A DNA stretch of 64,000 nucleotides from Propionispora vibrioides (lineage in GTDB: Bacteria > Bacillota > Negativicutes > Propionisporales > Propionisporaceae). The notes below the pieces were generated by a model. That model was not told the DNA's origin. It made no database searches and saw only the letters and a list, made by a program, of their open reading frames with translations. This document shows, in pieces, positions 51,629-60,520 of this stretch. Each line of letters begins with the position of its first letter. Positions within the stretch are counted from its first letter, which is position 1. Location: NCBI RefSeq assembly GCF_900110485.1, contig NZ_FODY01000018.1, forward strand, positions 28,696-92,695. Direction: 5' to 3'. The translations under genes and the position numbers were made by a program.

Positions 51629-52795
51629 CTATTGCTTCGGCTGTATCTGCAGATCATTTATTATTTTGTCATAGCATGTTTCTATTCTGGAGACCAAGGA
51701 ATGATTGTTTTCCAATCCGCAATATTTCATAATGCAATAACGAATTCCTTGCTCTTTTATTTCCTCCTGAAGTTTTACCGCCATGGGATCCTGGGGATTC
51801 GTATACGCAAAGCCATTGGCAATGGACTGTATAATGGCGACCGGATCTATATCATTCTTTAAACAAATCATAGCCATCCCTGTCAAACGGTCATTTCTCC
51901 CTAACTTGCGGATTGGATCATAGGCCACCCGATAAATTTGGTCTTCCATTTCTCCCTTTGCCACAGGAAACACAGATAGCCGATCCAGATCAGTTTTAGT
52001 TATCGGATATTCCCGTAAAATACCTTCATAAGCTTCTCCGTGAACCGCCTTTACCAAAGCAGCGCATTCCGGATCGGCCCGGACTTCATTAATTGTCCGG
52101 TAACCTTTTAAATATCCGGCAAATGCGGCGGTGACATGCGGACCATTTACAATAAATACTTTGATGTCTTTTAAAAGCTCCAGATTATCGCATGGTTCCA
52201 TCCATTCCACATCATCCAGGCCAACTAAAAGCGGCGACTGGATCAATAAGGACAATACGGCGGTAGTACGTACCTGCAAGGCTGCATTGGACTGTGCATC
52301 CGTACCCCGTCTAATGATCGTATCTCGCAACGCCACATGTTCTTTAAACCAGGCTTTTGCCGCATCTGTCCCAAGGGCGTTTAAAAAACAGGTCTCAATT
52401 CCTGGCATTAAATAATTTTTATTGGTCAAACAAAGTATATCCAGATCTTTTGTCGGGTTCAAAAGCGCCCGTTTGGCTAAACAGGGCCCTAAGTAGTTCG
52501 CTGCATCTGCAAAATCTTCCGGATAAATCACCAGCGCAATAACATCTGCAGAAAGAACAGCCTCCATACAAGGATAATCTGTTGAACAGCCAAACACCTC
52601 AAACCCCTTTACTTCGTGTTGATCGATCCTGTCTTCCCGGTGTACGGTCACATGATAGGCCTTGCTTTGCTTTAAATTTTCAACAACCTCTTCGTTTTTA
52701 TCCAAAAAAGAAATTTTCCAGCCTGCATTGTCGAAGGTTTCACCAATAAAACCTTTTCCTAATCTCCCGGCGCCTACAATTAAAATACTTTTCAT
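51629..52795 (-). CDS. Mannitol-1-phosphate dehydrogenase-like polyol-phosphate dehydrogenase
   Basis: A 388-aa enzyme of the polyol-specific long-chain dehydrogenase family. IVGAGRLGKGFIGETF (6-21) is the NAD site. The later FIVNGPHVTAAFAGYLKGYR block has the catalytic-site N and H pattern of MtlD-type enzymes (HTxxAYxGY form, here HVTAAFAGY). It oxidises a PTS-delivered polyol phosphate to a ketose phosphate. The partner SDR at 55792 may act on another isomer. Substrate could be a hexitol- or pentitol-phosphate. Confidence 0.85.
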   Translation of the reverse strand: MKSILIVGAGRLGKGFIGETFDNAGWKISFLDKNEEVVENLKQSKAYHVTVHREDRIDQHEVKGFEVFGCSTDYPCMEAVLSADVIALVIYPEDFADAANYLGPCLAKRALLNPTKDLDILCLTNKNYLMPGIETCFLNALGTDAAKAWFKEHVALRDTIIRRGTDAQSNAALQVRTTAVLSLLIQSPLLVGLDDVEWMEPCDNLELLKDIKVFIVNGPHVTAAFAGYLKGYRTINEVRADPECAALVKAVHGEAYEGILREYPITKTDLDRLSVFPVAKGEMEDQIYRVAYDPIRKLGRNDRLTGMAMICLKNDIDPVAIIQSIANGFAYTNPQDPMAVKLQEEIKEQGIRYCIMKYCGLENNHSLVSRIETCYDKIINDLQIQPKQ

Positions 52796-52834
52796 ACATT
52801 CTCCTCCATAAGCCGGCGACCTTACCTTCTATCG

Positions 52835-53545
52835 TTAATCATCCGTAATAAGATAAGTAATATCGCCAACTTTTCCTATGATGTAATTTGAAACGGTTCC
52901 TAACTTTTCCTTAGTAACCAGCGCAATCGTTTTAGCTGCCACATGCAGCATTTTTTGTTTTGTCTGGCATTCTTCCAATGTCACTACGGTAATCCCAATT
53001 TCTTCGTCGATATTAGCTACGCCCATAAAGTATATATCGGCATGGATTGACTCCAATTGTCTGATTACTTCATACCCAACGGAAACCATTGACTGCTTGA
53101 ATAAAGTTCCTCCTAACATGACAACCGTCACATTGGGATACTCATTTAGCAGCGTCAATATTGGCAAACTATTGGAAATGACTGTACAGCGTATATCTTT
53201 AGGAAGCTGTTTGACTAATTGATAATTTGTCGTTCCGCCATCAATAATCACAACATCATCTGTTTTAATATAATGTACCGCTTTTTTTGCCAAACGAATC
53301 TTTTCTTCCAAATTCAAGTCTTCTCTGGTATTAAAGTCAACAACGGCCGGGCCAATTTTTATAGCACCGCTATGCACTCTTTTTAATAAACCTTTCTCAT
53401 CCAACTCATTTAAATCTCTCCGTATGGTGTCTTCCGACACGTTAAGCCGAATGCTTAAATCACTGGCAATAATCTTTTTTTCTTTATTCATAATGTTTAA
53501 AATCAAATTTTGCCGTTCCGCTTTTATCATTTTTGTCGCTTTCAC
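52835..53545 (-). CDS. DeoR-family transcriptional regulator
   Basis: A 236-aa regulator: N-terminal DeoR helix-turn-helix (KKIIASDLSIRLNVSEDTIR and RDLNELDEKGLLKRVHSGAI, about 22-60) and a sugar-phosphate-sensing C-domain (VVIIDGGTTNYQLVKQLP). It is encoded inside the polyol operon, so it likely senses an intermediate and represses the operon promoter, where TATGCGTTT-like repeats overlap the -35/-10 boxes. Confidence 0.9.
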   Translation of the reverse strand: MKATKMIKAERQNLILNIMNKEKKIIASDLSIRLNVSEDTIRRDLNELDEKGLLKRVHSGAIKIGPAVVDFNTREDLNLEEKIRLAKKAVHYIKTDDVVIIDGGTTNYQLVKQLPKDIRCTVISNSLPILTLLNEYPNVTVVMLGGTLFKQSMVSVGYEVIRQLESIHADIYFMGVANIDEEIGITVVTLEECQTKQKMLHVAAKTIALVTKEKLGTVSNYIIGKVGDITYLITDD

Positions 53546-53711
53546 GTTTTAAAGCCTCCTATGTTTTACACTTTTCCTTTTACTATATTATAAATAATTA
53601 GGAAAATTTTCTAGTTTTTTTTCAACAAAAAGCAGGCTCCGTTCGTGAATGTGATTGCTAAAAGCTAAACTTTAAAATAATTCTATCTTCATAAACAGGT
53701 TTAGCCAAATT

Positions 53712-53762
53712 GGGGGTTCCCTGCTGTCAGCTTTCTCCGCGACAGCAGGGAACTCTTTCTTA
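53712..53762. terminator. Strong hairpin inside the polyol operon
   Basis: A 13-bp perfect stem (GTTCCCTGCTGTC / GACAGCAGGGAAC) between the EIIA and DeoR genes. The T-run is on the plus strand only, so for the minus operon it is more likely a processing or 3'-end protection element that raises EII levels over the catabolic genes. Confidence 0.6.
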
Positions 53763-53820
53763 TTTTGTAAAATAGACCCAAATAATCTTTATGAGTCTGT
53801 CATGGCCGCCCGGCAGCCCG

Positions 53821-54252
53821 TCACGAGAAATCACCTAGAACAGCCAGAATTTCTTCTTTTGTTGTGGCCCGTCGCATTTTTTCAACGTTTTCTTCTTCCA
53901 TGCAAACCAAGGCTATTTTTTCTAAAATTTCAATATGAGTATCCTGTTTGCCCGCAATACCGATAACAATATAGGCTATATCATCACCGAAACGAACACC
54001 CCCGGCAACCTGGACAACTGTTATCCCTGATTTGATGATATAAGGTGCGCTATCCGGCATTCCATGTGGTATCGCTAAATGATTTCCGATATACACAGAG
54101 ACATCTTGCTCTCTCTCCAGCATAGACTGAATATACTCTGCCGTAACGTATCCATTCTCAACCAGTACATTACCGGCATAAGCGATAGCTTCGTTTTTAT
54201 CAGCGAAATGTTGATGTAATCTGATATTATTTACGTTCAAAATTTCAGACAT
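53821..54252 (-). CDS. PTS mannitol/fructose-type EIIA
   Basis: A 143-aa cytoplasmic phosphocarrier. NHLAIPHGMPDSAPYI contains the phosphohistidine H63, and GVRFGDDIAYIVIGIAGKQD and THIEILEKIALVCMEEENVE are typical of the fructose/mannitol EIIA class. It would pass phosphate from HPr to the IIB domain of the EIICB encoded 58 bp upstream. Mannitol-type systems in Firmicutes often have such a separate EIIA. Confidence 0.92.
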   Translation of the reverse strand: MSEILNVNNIRLHQHFADKNEAIAYAGNVLVENGYVTAEYIQSMLEREQDVSVYIGNHLAIPHGMPDSAPYIIKSGITVVQVAGGVRFGDDIAYIVIGIAGKQDTHIEILEKIALVCMEEENVEKMRRATTKEEILAVLGDFS

Positions 54253-54310
54253 AGTAACCTTCCTTGTTTATCTTTATAAGCCGATCTCTTCAAGTAATAA
54301 ATGTGCAATC

Positions 54311-55729
54311 TTACATGTTATTACGTTGTTTAATTACCCGTATGGCTTCATCATAATTTTCATTTTTCAAGAAATTATCCAATGGTAAAAACGTGGCTTT
54401 CGTGCTGTTCAAACTGATCTTCGCCCGTTCTATTAAGGAAGCCAGCGTCAATACCAAATCGGCATCGGGACTGATAGCACCGGTTGCGGCATGCTCGACA
54501 ACGATGTGGTTAATGCCTTCTTTTTTCAATCTGTTTTTAAATACAGATGCCCCCATTGCCGAAGACCCCATTCCGGAATCACAAGCTACAACCACCATTT
54601 TTATCTGGCCACCTGACGCTTCGGCAGAAGCAGAAGAGGCCAACTCCGGCTGTGCGTCCAGATTGCCTCTGCTGAGCCCGTCAACCATAGACAAAGTAGC
54701 ATCTGCCTCCTCATCATCCGGAGAACCAAAAACTTTCAGCAACAGAGTACCTACACAAAAAGCTACAATAAAGCCGCAAGCAATTGCAACAAAGTTAGCA
54801 ACGATAGAATCTTTGGGTGTCATCATGGCAATCATGATCAAGGAACCGGGAGACGGCATGCCCACCAATCCACCGCCCAGCGCTACCAGCAAGAATAGCG
54901 ATACGGCCAACCCGCTCATGGTTGCCAATATCATAATCGGATTAGCAAGAATAAAGGGGAAATACACTTCACCAATCCCGGCAATACCGGCGATAAACAT
55001 CGCTAACGGTGCTGTTTTCTTTGCTTTTCCTTTGCCCCAGACAGCAATAGAAAGCAAAGTACCTAACAGGGGACCGCAGTTGCTGTCAATCATAAACACA
55101 ATAGATTTTCCAATTTCCGATGCTTGTTGATACGCAATCGGCGACAGTATGCCATGATTAATCGCATTGTTAAGAAAAAGCACTTGCCCCGGGCACATTA
55201 GTATCGACACCAACGGCAACAGGCCATTGTTCATCAAATAATTGATCCCCTGGGAGAACACCATGACCACTGTATTAAAAGCCGGGCCTATGGTAATAAA
55301 TCCAATCAGACTTAACATGGCCCCAAGAATTCCCAGACTTAGATTATTAATCAGCATTTCAAACCCTGGTTTTACTTTACTGCCAATATTTCCATCAAAT
55401 TTCTTTAACAGCCATGCTGATAACGGCCCCATAATCATAGCACCGCTAAACATCGGAACTTCAGAACCTATAATAACTCCCATTGTCGTAAATAAACCAA
55501 TAACTCCGCCTCTTTGTCCATAAATATTATAGCCAGCCGTATAACCAATCAGTGTCGGCAACATAAACCGCAGGCCCGGACCAACCAATTTATTGAATTC
55601 CGCATTAGGCATCCAGCCTGTGGGAATGAATAATGCCGCTAACAGTCCCCAGCCAACAAATGCACCCAGATTAGGCATTACCATGTTACTCATATAGCCG
55701 CCGAATTTTCTAATTTTAGCAAGTACCAT
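54311..55729 (-). CDS. PTS mannitol-type EIICB
   Basis: A 472-aa membrane permease. The IIC part (1-340) shows MSNMVMPNLGAFVGWGLLAA, NNAINHGILSPIAY and GIGEVYFPFILANP, as in MtlA. A linker (345-375) leads to a IIB domain with the phosphocysteine C383 in VACDSGMGSSAMGASVFKNR. It imports and phosphorylates a polyol. The fused A domain of E. coli MtlA is absent and supplied by the next gene. Specificity may differ from mannitol, given the downstream epimerase. Confidence 0.92.
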   Translation of the reverse strand: MVLAKIRKFGGYMSNMVMPNLGAFVGWGLLAALFIPTGWMPNAEFNKLVGPGLRFMLPTLIGYTAGYNIYGQRGGVIGLFTTMGVIIGSEVPMFSGAMIMGPLSAWLLKKFDGNIGSKVKPGFEMLINNLSLGILGAMLSLIGFITIGPAFNTVVMVFSQGINYLMNNGLLPLVSILMCPGQVLFLNNAINHGILSPIAYQQASEIGKSIVFMIDSNCGPLLGTLLSIAVWGKGKAKKTAPLAMFIAGIAGIGEVYFPFILANPIMILATMSGLAVSLFLLVALGGGLVGMPSPGSLIMIAMMTPKDSIVANFVAIACGFIVAFCVGTLLLKVFGSPDDEEADATLSMVDGLSRGNLDAQPELASSASAEASGGQIKMVVVACDSGMGSSAMGASVFKNRLKKEGINHIVVEHAATGAISPDADLVLTLASLIERAKISLNSTKATFLPLDNFLKNENYDEAIRVIKQRNNM

Positions 55730-55791
55730 TTACCACACCTCACTCTATTAATAAACCGGACTATTGAAATGAACCAGGTAATCTTTTTAAG

Positions 55792-56598
55792 CTACATGGA
55801 GATTTTGCCACCGGAAATATCAATGGTTGTACCGGTAATATAACTGGAGTGATCCGACACCAGGTACGAAATTAAATCCGCAACCTCGTCCAGTTTTCCC
55901 GGCCTCCCTAAAGGAATGCTTTTGGTATAGTCTGAGACGGTGTTTTTAGGATCTGTGCCGCGAGTATACGCAAGCGCCGCCCATGCAGCATCGTTATTCA
56001 TGGGAGTCCGTTCGTTTACATCCGGCGCAACACCGATAACTCTGATATTGTAAGGGCCAAGTTCTTTCGCCCATGCCTTGGCGAAGCAATGAACCGCCGC
56101 TTTCGTGCCGGAATATGCCGACTGTCCCTTGGAGCCCTTCAAACCCGCTCCGGATGACATATTGATAATCACTCCGGAACGTTGCTTAATCATCTGTCTG
56201 GCCGCCGCCTGGGCACATAAAAACACGCCTTTTTGATTGACCCGGTATGTAAAATCAAAATCATCTTCCGTCATTTCATATTCAGGCTTTTCACCATAAT
56301 AATCTACCAGCATCCTTGGCCGGCTGACACCGGCATTATTAACAATCGCATCAAACCTGCCGTATTTTTCGACAACAGCCTCCACCATATTAACAACACT
56401 TTTCTTTTGCGATACATCGCATTCCACAAAGGAAACATTGGGAATCCCCGCAAACTTTTCATTAAATTTTAAATCCGCAATAACTGCATACGCTCCGTTA
56501 ACACTTAAATTTTCAATCATGTGTTCCCCAATCCCAGAACTCCCGCCTGTTACAACAACAACCTTGCCCGTAAGATCCAACCACTTCGCAACTGCCAT
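55792..56598 (-). CDS. SDR dehydrogenase, sorbitol-6-phosphate 2-dehydrogenase-like
   Basis: A 268-aa classical SDR. VVVVTGGSSGIGEHMIENLS (TGGSSGIG), NNAGV, the catalytic Ser in INMSSGAG, and YSGTKAAVH (YxxxK) are present. KWLDLTGKVV and DYYGEKPEYEMTEDDFD resemble sorbitol-6-phosphate dehydrogenases of lactic acid bacteria. It is the first gene behind the operon promoter. It likely oxidises the polyol-phosphate made by the PTS, together with or instead of the MtlD-like enzyme. Confidence 0.88.
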   Translation of the reverse strand: MAVAKWLDLTGKVVVVTGGSSGIGEHMIENLSVNGAYAVIADLKFNEKFAGIPNVSFVECDVSQKKSVVNMVEAVVEKYGRFDAIVNNAGVSRPRMLVDYYGEKPEYEMTEDDFDFTYRVNQKGVFLCAQAAARQMIKQRSGVIINMSSGAGLKGSKGQSAYSGTKAAVHCFAKAWAKELGPYNIRVIGVAPDVNERTPMNNDAAWAALAYTRGTDPKNTVSDYTKSIPLGRPGKLDEVADLISYLVSDHSSYITGTTIDISGGKISM

Positions 56599-56649
56599 TC
56601 TTTTTCCTCCCTTTTAATTCCATAGATCCAACCCGAACAAAAGCACTTA

Positions 56650-56715
56650 TATGCGTTTATATGCTTTTTTATCAAGTTCATCTTCGATTATAAACGCATA
56701 AAAACGCATAGTCAA
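56650..56715 (-). promoter_or_regulatory. Polyol operon promoter with DeoR-like operators
   Basis: On the minus strand TTGACT (56710-56715), 17 bp and TATAAT (56687-56692) form a near-consensus promoter. The spacer consists of two direct TATGCGTTT repeats (56692-56700 and 56701-56710). An inverted copy (TATGCGTTTA on plus, 56650-56659) lies downstream. Two or three boxes fit DeoR binding and looping. No cre box was clear. Confidence 0.75.
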
Positions 56716-56785
56716 TACTTTTTTTATTTTTCCGATAATTCTGTCAAGGGATGATTATATAAAAAGCTCATCGTCAACCAATTAA

Positions 56786-56831
56786 AAAACCAGGCAGCTA
56801 AATCATTTCTGATTTGGCTGCCTGGCTTTTA
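56786..56831 (-). terminator. Terminator of the yciI remnant
   Basis: A long stem, AACCAGGCAGCTAAATCA with TGATTTGGCTGCCTGG, followed by TTTTTT on the minus strand. It resembles the hairpin at 39361 and lies 21 bp after the yciI-like stop. Confidence 0.8.
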
Positions 56832-56852
56832 TCCGGCTATATTTCCCTATTG

Positions 56853-57048
56853 TTATTGCTTAATCAAGCTTTCCAGTCCCGCAGCACATTTAGACGGTAA
56901 AAACTCAATCACCGTATATTCCGCCGCCTGGTTCGTATAGAATGGGTCCTGTTGAATGATTTCATCAATCTCAGTCCGGCTATTGGCCTGTGCAAGGATA
57001 ATACCTTCCTCACGGGGATTCTGCCGGCCGGACATCAGAAATACTAAG
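56853..57048 (-). pseudogene. YciI-like gene, 5' end lost
   Basis: The C-terminal ~65 residues are intact: FLMSGRQNPREEGIILAQAN, SRTEIDEIIQQDPFYTN and AAEYTVIEFLPSK match YCII-family proteins of ~95 aa. Upstream (from about 57048) the frame runs into the antisense of the truncated nhaC copy, so the first ~30 residues and start codon are gone. A second, smaller remnant is at 49403. Confidence 0.7.
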
Positions 57049-57075
57049 CCGATATTATCAAAGGAGAGATCAATC

Positions 57076-57306
57076 TTGCTGGATTCTTGCAGTATCATAC
57101 CGCCGTTAGCAGCCATTATTGGCGCGGCGATTACCAAACGGATTATCCCGTCGCTAGTGCTGTCCGATACCTTATTGCAGTCGTGTGGCAACCTCTTGGG
57201 ATCCGTCCTGCTGGCCGGCCAAGCCCTTGCCGGCGTAGTATCCGAAGAAAACCACACCTATATTATCCTGTTCCTATTCAGCTTCGGAGCACTGCCAGAA
57301 AATTAG
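57076..57306 (+). pseudogene. Truncated nhaC-type copy
   Basis: The first ~76 codons closely match the antiporter gene at 61329 (SIIPPLAAIIGAAITKRIIP, GSVLLAGQALAGVVSEENHT, YIILFLFSFGAL), including the upstream AAAGGAGAGATCAATC and TTG start. A few codons near residue 30 are changed or lost, and the frame ends at a stop where the parent continues. It can make only a short N-terminal piece. Confidence 0.8.
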
Positions 57307-57329
57307 TTCGCTTGCTCTTTCATCTGCTG

Positions 57330-57422
57330 AAAGAAAATCGACTGTATATACCCATTACAGCCCTGACAGTGCTATCCAAGCACATCATACCTAAAAGAAA
57401 ATCGACTGTATATACCCATTAC
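57330..57422. repeat. Two 29-bp direct repeats with a 35-bp spacer
   Basis: The 29-mer starting AAAGAAAATCGACTGTATAT recurs exactly at 57330-57358 and 57394-57422, 64 bp apart. Repeat and spacer lengths resemble one CRISPR unit, but there is no third repeat, no AT-rich leader and no cas gene. The repeat contains the small palindrome GTATATAC. The rest of 57307-57568 has a GCCCCG/CGGGGC hairpin near 57448-57478 and no gene. Confidence 0.5.
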
Positions 57423-57568
57423 GGCATAGCCGTAATTGACCTTGGGTGCCCCGTTTTTAAAAAAATTCAGAAGCGGGGCTTGTCAGGCAGTTCCTTTTTT
57501 TGCGGTAATCTTCTCGCGTTTTGCAAACTTCTCTCGTTTTAACTGTTTGACATATCACCGCCGGACTT

Positions 57569-58282
57569 TTAGATTAACGTGTGCCCTCCATCTACATGCA
57601 GCACAGTACCAGTCACAAAATCATTATCCAGTAAATAGACAATCCCTTTAGCAACATCCTCCGGGTTTCCTACTCTTTTTAACGGAAGCTTACCGGCTAT
57701 GTCCGAATAAAATTGTTTTCGAGCGGCTTCCGGCATTTTACTTCTGGATGGAGTATCAATAATCCCCGGTGATATCACATTAACCCGGATGGGGGCCAGT
57801 TCCAATGCGAGGGTCCGGCCTAAAGTGGCTACCGCCGCATTAATTGCACTGAGAGCAGCCGAGCCAATCATAGCTTTATAAGCTACAACTCCGGAGAACA
57901 AAGTAATAGATCCGCCATGGGACATTAGCGGTGCCCCATATTTTACCGCGTAATACTGCCCCCAGAATTTATTCTCAAACATCTTATGATCCGCCACAGA
58001 GTCCGAGGTAAGAAACGCTCCGCCGGAGGTTTCAGCAGCCGTAACTACTAAATGGTCTATACGGCCCACCGTTTCAAAAAAAGCTTTGACCTGCACTTCA
58101 TTACTAATATCCACTGCATAAGATATTACTTTTCCTCCCAGTTCCGCTTTAGCCTTTTCAAGTTTTTCCGAAGAACGACTGGCTATGATAACCTCAGCCC
58201 CCTGCGTTAGTATGAGCTTCGCTGCCGCCAATCCAATTCCTGAACTCCCGCCAATTATGACAACCCGTTTATTTTGCAACAT
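57569..58282 (-). CDS. SDR-family oxidoreductase
   Basis: A 237-aa classical SDR starting MLQNKRVVIIGGSSGIGLAA. The NAD(P) motif is GGSSGIG (10-16). The catalytic segment around residue 130-150 (SGVVAYKAMIGSAALSAINA) lacks the usual YxxxK: where Y and K are expected the sequence reads SALSAINAAV, so the enzyme is atypical. C-terminal GTVLHVDGGHTLI is standard. ATG 58282 follows AAGGAGG. It may be controlled by the HxlR regulator encoded just upstream on the same strand. Confidence 0.82.
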   Translation of the reverse strand: MLQNKRVVIIGGSSGIGLAAAKLILTQGAEVIIASRSSEKLEKAKAELGGKVISYAVDISNEVQVKAFFETVGRIDHLVVTAAETSGGAFLTSDSVADHKMFENKFWGQYYAVKYGAPLMSHGGSITLFSGVVAYKAMIGSAALSAINAAVATLGRTLALELAPIRVNVISPGIIDTPSRSKMPEAARKQFYSDIAGKLPLKRVGNPEDVAKGIVYLLDNDFVTGTVLHVDGGHTLI

Positions 58283-58336
58283 CTTAAAATCCTCCTTCAT
58301 GCCTGTTCCGGCTTTTGAGGTTATTATAATTCCATA

Positions 58337-58353
58337 ACTTCATATTGTGAAGT
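58337..58353 (-). promoter_or_regulatory. Palindrome upstream of the SDR gene
   Basis: ACTTCA-TATTG-TGAAGT, 55 bp upstream of the SDR start and downstream of the HxlR gene. Size and position fit an HxlR-type operator; unproven. Confidence 0.4.
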
Positions 58354-58544
58354 AGTGTATTTAAATTCATATAGTTTCCCAAATGGAATTTTTGAGTTTT
58401 TATTACACCAATGCCTGTAAAAAATTTACCACATATATATTTACACCCTTTCGTCTCAAGGGAGCCCAGCCGAAAACATAAAAATTCGCAAAAACCTGGC
58501 CGCAATGCATGCAGCCAGGTTAGTAATGAGACAATGTAATCCTT

Positions 58545-58883
58545 CTATAAAGTCAATCCAAAACGTTTCATTTCGACCAAAATTCCTTGCAGTTGCTTTC
58601 CTTTTTCGGTAAGAGAATATTCCACCCGCGGCGGCACTTCCGGATATACCTTCCGGTTAATGATCTGATGCTCTTCCAATTCACGCAGACGAAGTGAAAG
58701 CGTCTTAGGACTAATTCCCGTCATGGATCTTTGTAAATCACTAAATCTCATCACGCCCTCCAGCATTAAATCCCTTATGATCAGAAATGTCCACTTCGTG
58801 CCAATTACATCCAGAGTTTTAGCAATGGGGCAGACTTCTCCCGGTATCCCTTTACTCAAAACAACAATTTCCCTATTTTCCAT
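58545..58883 (-). CDS. HxlR-family transcriptional regulator
   Basis: A 112-aa winged-helix regulator. CPIAKTLDVIGTKWTFLIIR, FSDLQRSMTGISPKTLSLRL and RELEEHQIINRKVYPEVPPR are the HxlR signature, with the conserved Cys18 that often senses electrophiles. It is divergent from an MFS exporter and upstream of an SDR on its own strand, a common detoxification layout where HxlR responds to reactive aldehydes or quinones. Confidence 0.92.
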   Translation of the reverse strand: MENREIVVLSKGIPGEVCPIAKTLDVIGTKWTFLIIRDLMLEGVMRFSDLQRSMTGISPKTLSLRLRELEEHQIINRKVYPEVPPRVEYSLTEKGKQLQGILVEMKRFGLTL

Positions 58884-59042
58884 ATCAAGTACCCCCTCGC
58901 AATTTTCTTCTTCGTCTACCCTATTGTATCATAAAACTTCCCTTCAGGAAATTATGTGAAATTAATATCACTACTTCCACAAATACACAAAGCAATCTAT
59001 AATAACAGCAAATGAACCATGTGTAAGAAAGGAGTTCTTCTT

Positions 59043-60248
59043 ATGAAGGAAAATAAACCCGAAAGAAAAATCCCGTATGCAATTCTTGCGTTATTAATCA
59101 GTGCATTTTCTATTGGCACTACTGAATTTGTCATTATGGGCCTCTTATTAGAGGTTGCCAATGATTTGAATGTATCTATCAGTGCGGCGGGTCTGTTAAT
59201 CACCGGCTATGCCCTGGGAGTGGCTATTGGAGGACCAATTATCACCACGCTAACACGGCAGTTACCTCAAAAAAACTTACTCTTTCGCTTGATGTTAGTT
59301 TTCATTGCCGGAAACCTGTTAGCTGCCGTCGCTCCCAACTACTCGATTCTGATGGCAGCTCGAGTTATCGCATCTTTTACTCATGGAACCTTTTTCGGAG
59401 TAGGCTCCGTCCTTGCCACACGATTAGTACCGCCAGAGCAGCAGTCCCGTGCAGTGGCCATGATGTTTGCCGGGCTGACTTTGGCTAATATTCTGGGTGT
59501 ACCCTTGGGTACGTTTATCGGTCACAACTGGGGTTGGCGGACAACCTTCGGCTTTGTTAGCTTATTAGGCGGCATTTCTCTGGCTGGTATTGCCCTATTG
59601 ATTCCCAAGTTGGAGTTAACCCCTCCAGCAAAGTTACAGCAGGAGCTGCAGGTATTATTTGACAAGCAGGTCATACTCGCTTTGCTGATGACGGTTCTGG
59701 GTTTTGGCGGGGTTTTTACCGCCTTCACATATATTGCCCCAATTTTAACTGATATTACCGGCTTCAGCAAGGAGACAATCACCCCCATTTTGCTTTTGTT
59801 TGGCTTGGGAATGACTATTGGAAATATAGCCGGCGGGAAACTATCAGACTGGAAGCTCATGCCGTCCTTAATCGGGATATTAATAGCCCTATCCGCTATT
59901 CTTGCTGCCTTCACATTCACTAGCCAAGAAAAGTGGACAGCACTGGTTACTATTTTTTTGTGGGGCTTTGCGGCCTTTGCTATTGTACCGGCATTACAAA
60001 TGCGGGTACTGGCAATGGCCAAGACCGCCCCCAGCATTGCAGCATCATTGAATATCAGTGCATTTAATCTCGGTAATGCCGGCGGCGCGTTCCTTGGCGG
60101 CCTTGTTATTGATATTTACGGACTGAACGCAATCCCAATGGCAGCTGCAGCCGTTACGGCAGTCGGCCTAATTATCACTCTAATAAGCTGGTCATTTGAT
60201 CGAAAAACGGAAGAAACAGCTTTCAAAATTCCTTGCTCCCGTTGTTGA
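59043..60248 (+). CDS. MFS exporter, DHA1 family (AraJ/PbuE-like)
   Basis: A 401-aa, 12-helix membrane protein. FSIGTTEFVIMGLLLEVAND and RVIASFTHGTFFGVGSVLAT, LVPPEQQSRAVAMMFAGLTL match sugar/purine-efflux type MFS proteins. ATG 59043 follows AAAGGAG with good spacing; an upstream in-frame ATG overlaps the SD. It is divergent from the HxlR gene and probably regulated by it. The short C-terminal CSRC tail is odd. Substrate unknown. Confidence 0.88.
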   Translation: MKENKPERKIPYAILALLISAFSIGTTEFVIMGLLLEVANDLNVSISAAGLLITGYALGVAIGGPIITTLTRQLPQKNLLFRLMLVFIAGNLLAAVAPNYSILMAARVIASFTHGTFFGVGSVLATRLVPPEQQSRAVAMMFAGLTLANILGVPLGTFIGHNWGWRTTFGFVSLLGGISLAGIALLIPKLELTPPAKLQQELQVLFDKQVILALLMTVLGFGGVFTAFTYIAPILTDITGFSKETITPILLLFGLGMTIGNIAGGKLSDWKLMPSLIGILIALSAILAAFTFTSQEKWTALVTIFLWGFAAFAIVPALQMRVLAMAKTAPSIAASLNISAFNLGNAGGAFLGGLVIDIYGLNAIPMAAAAVTAVGLIITLISWSFDRKTEETAFKIPCSRC

Positions 60249-60520
60249 AAATTTGGAATTCAAATACAAAAAGCGATTGAGAAAGAGGTGCCTCTCTGAT
60301 TTTGTATAAACTCCACACAGCATAAAAAGAACAATCTTTTTTAGGAGGCAAAACAGTCAGATAGGCTGATTGCCCCTTTGTTAGCATTATACGGAAAGCA
60401 GCCTGGCTATCAAGCTAGCCCAGTCGGTCGTCAAAGAATATTTTCCAACTCTCGGGGACGGTTCATTTGACCTAAACTATGATTCACTTTACTACCGTTC
60501 GCAATGCGCAGCTCTTAGAA

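Noticed and set aside
56853..57257. Full-length 134-aa protein
   Set aside because: Only the C-terminal half is YciI-like; the N-terminal half is antisense of a truncated antiporter gene, so it is a chance fusion.
57330..57422. True CRISPR array
   Set aside because: Only two repeats, no leader and no cas genes; kept as an observation only.
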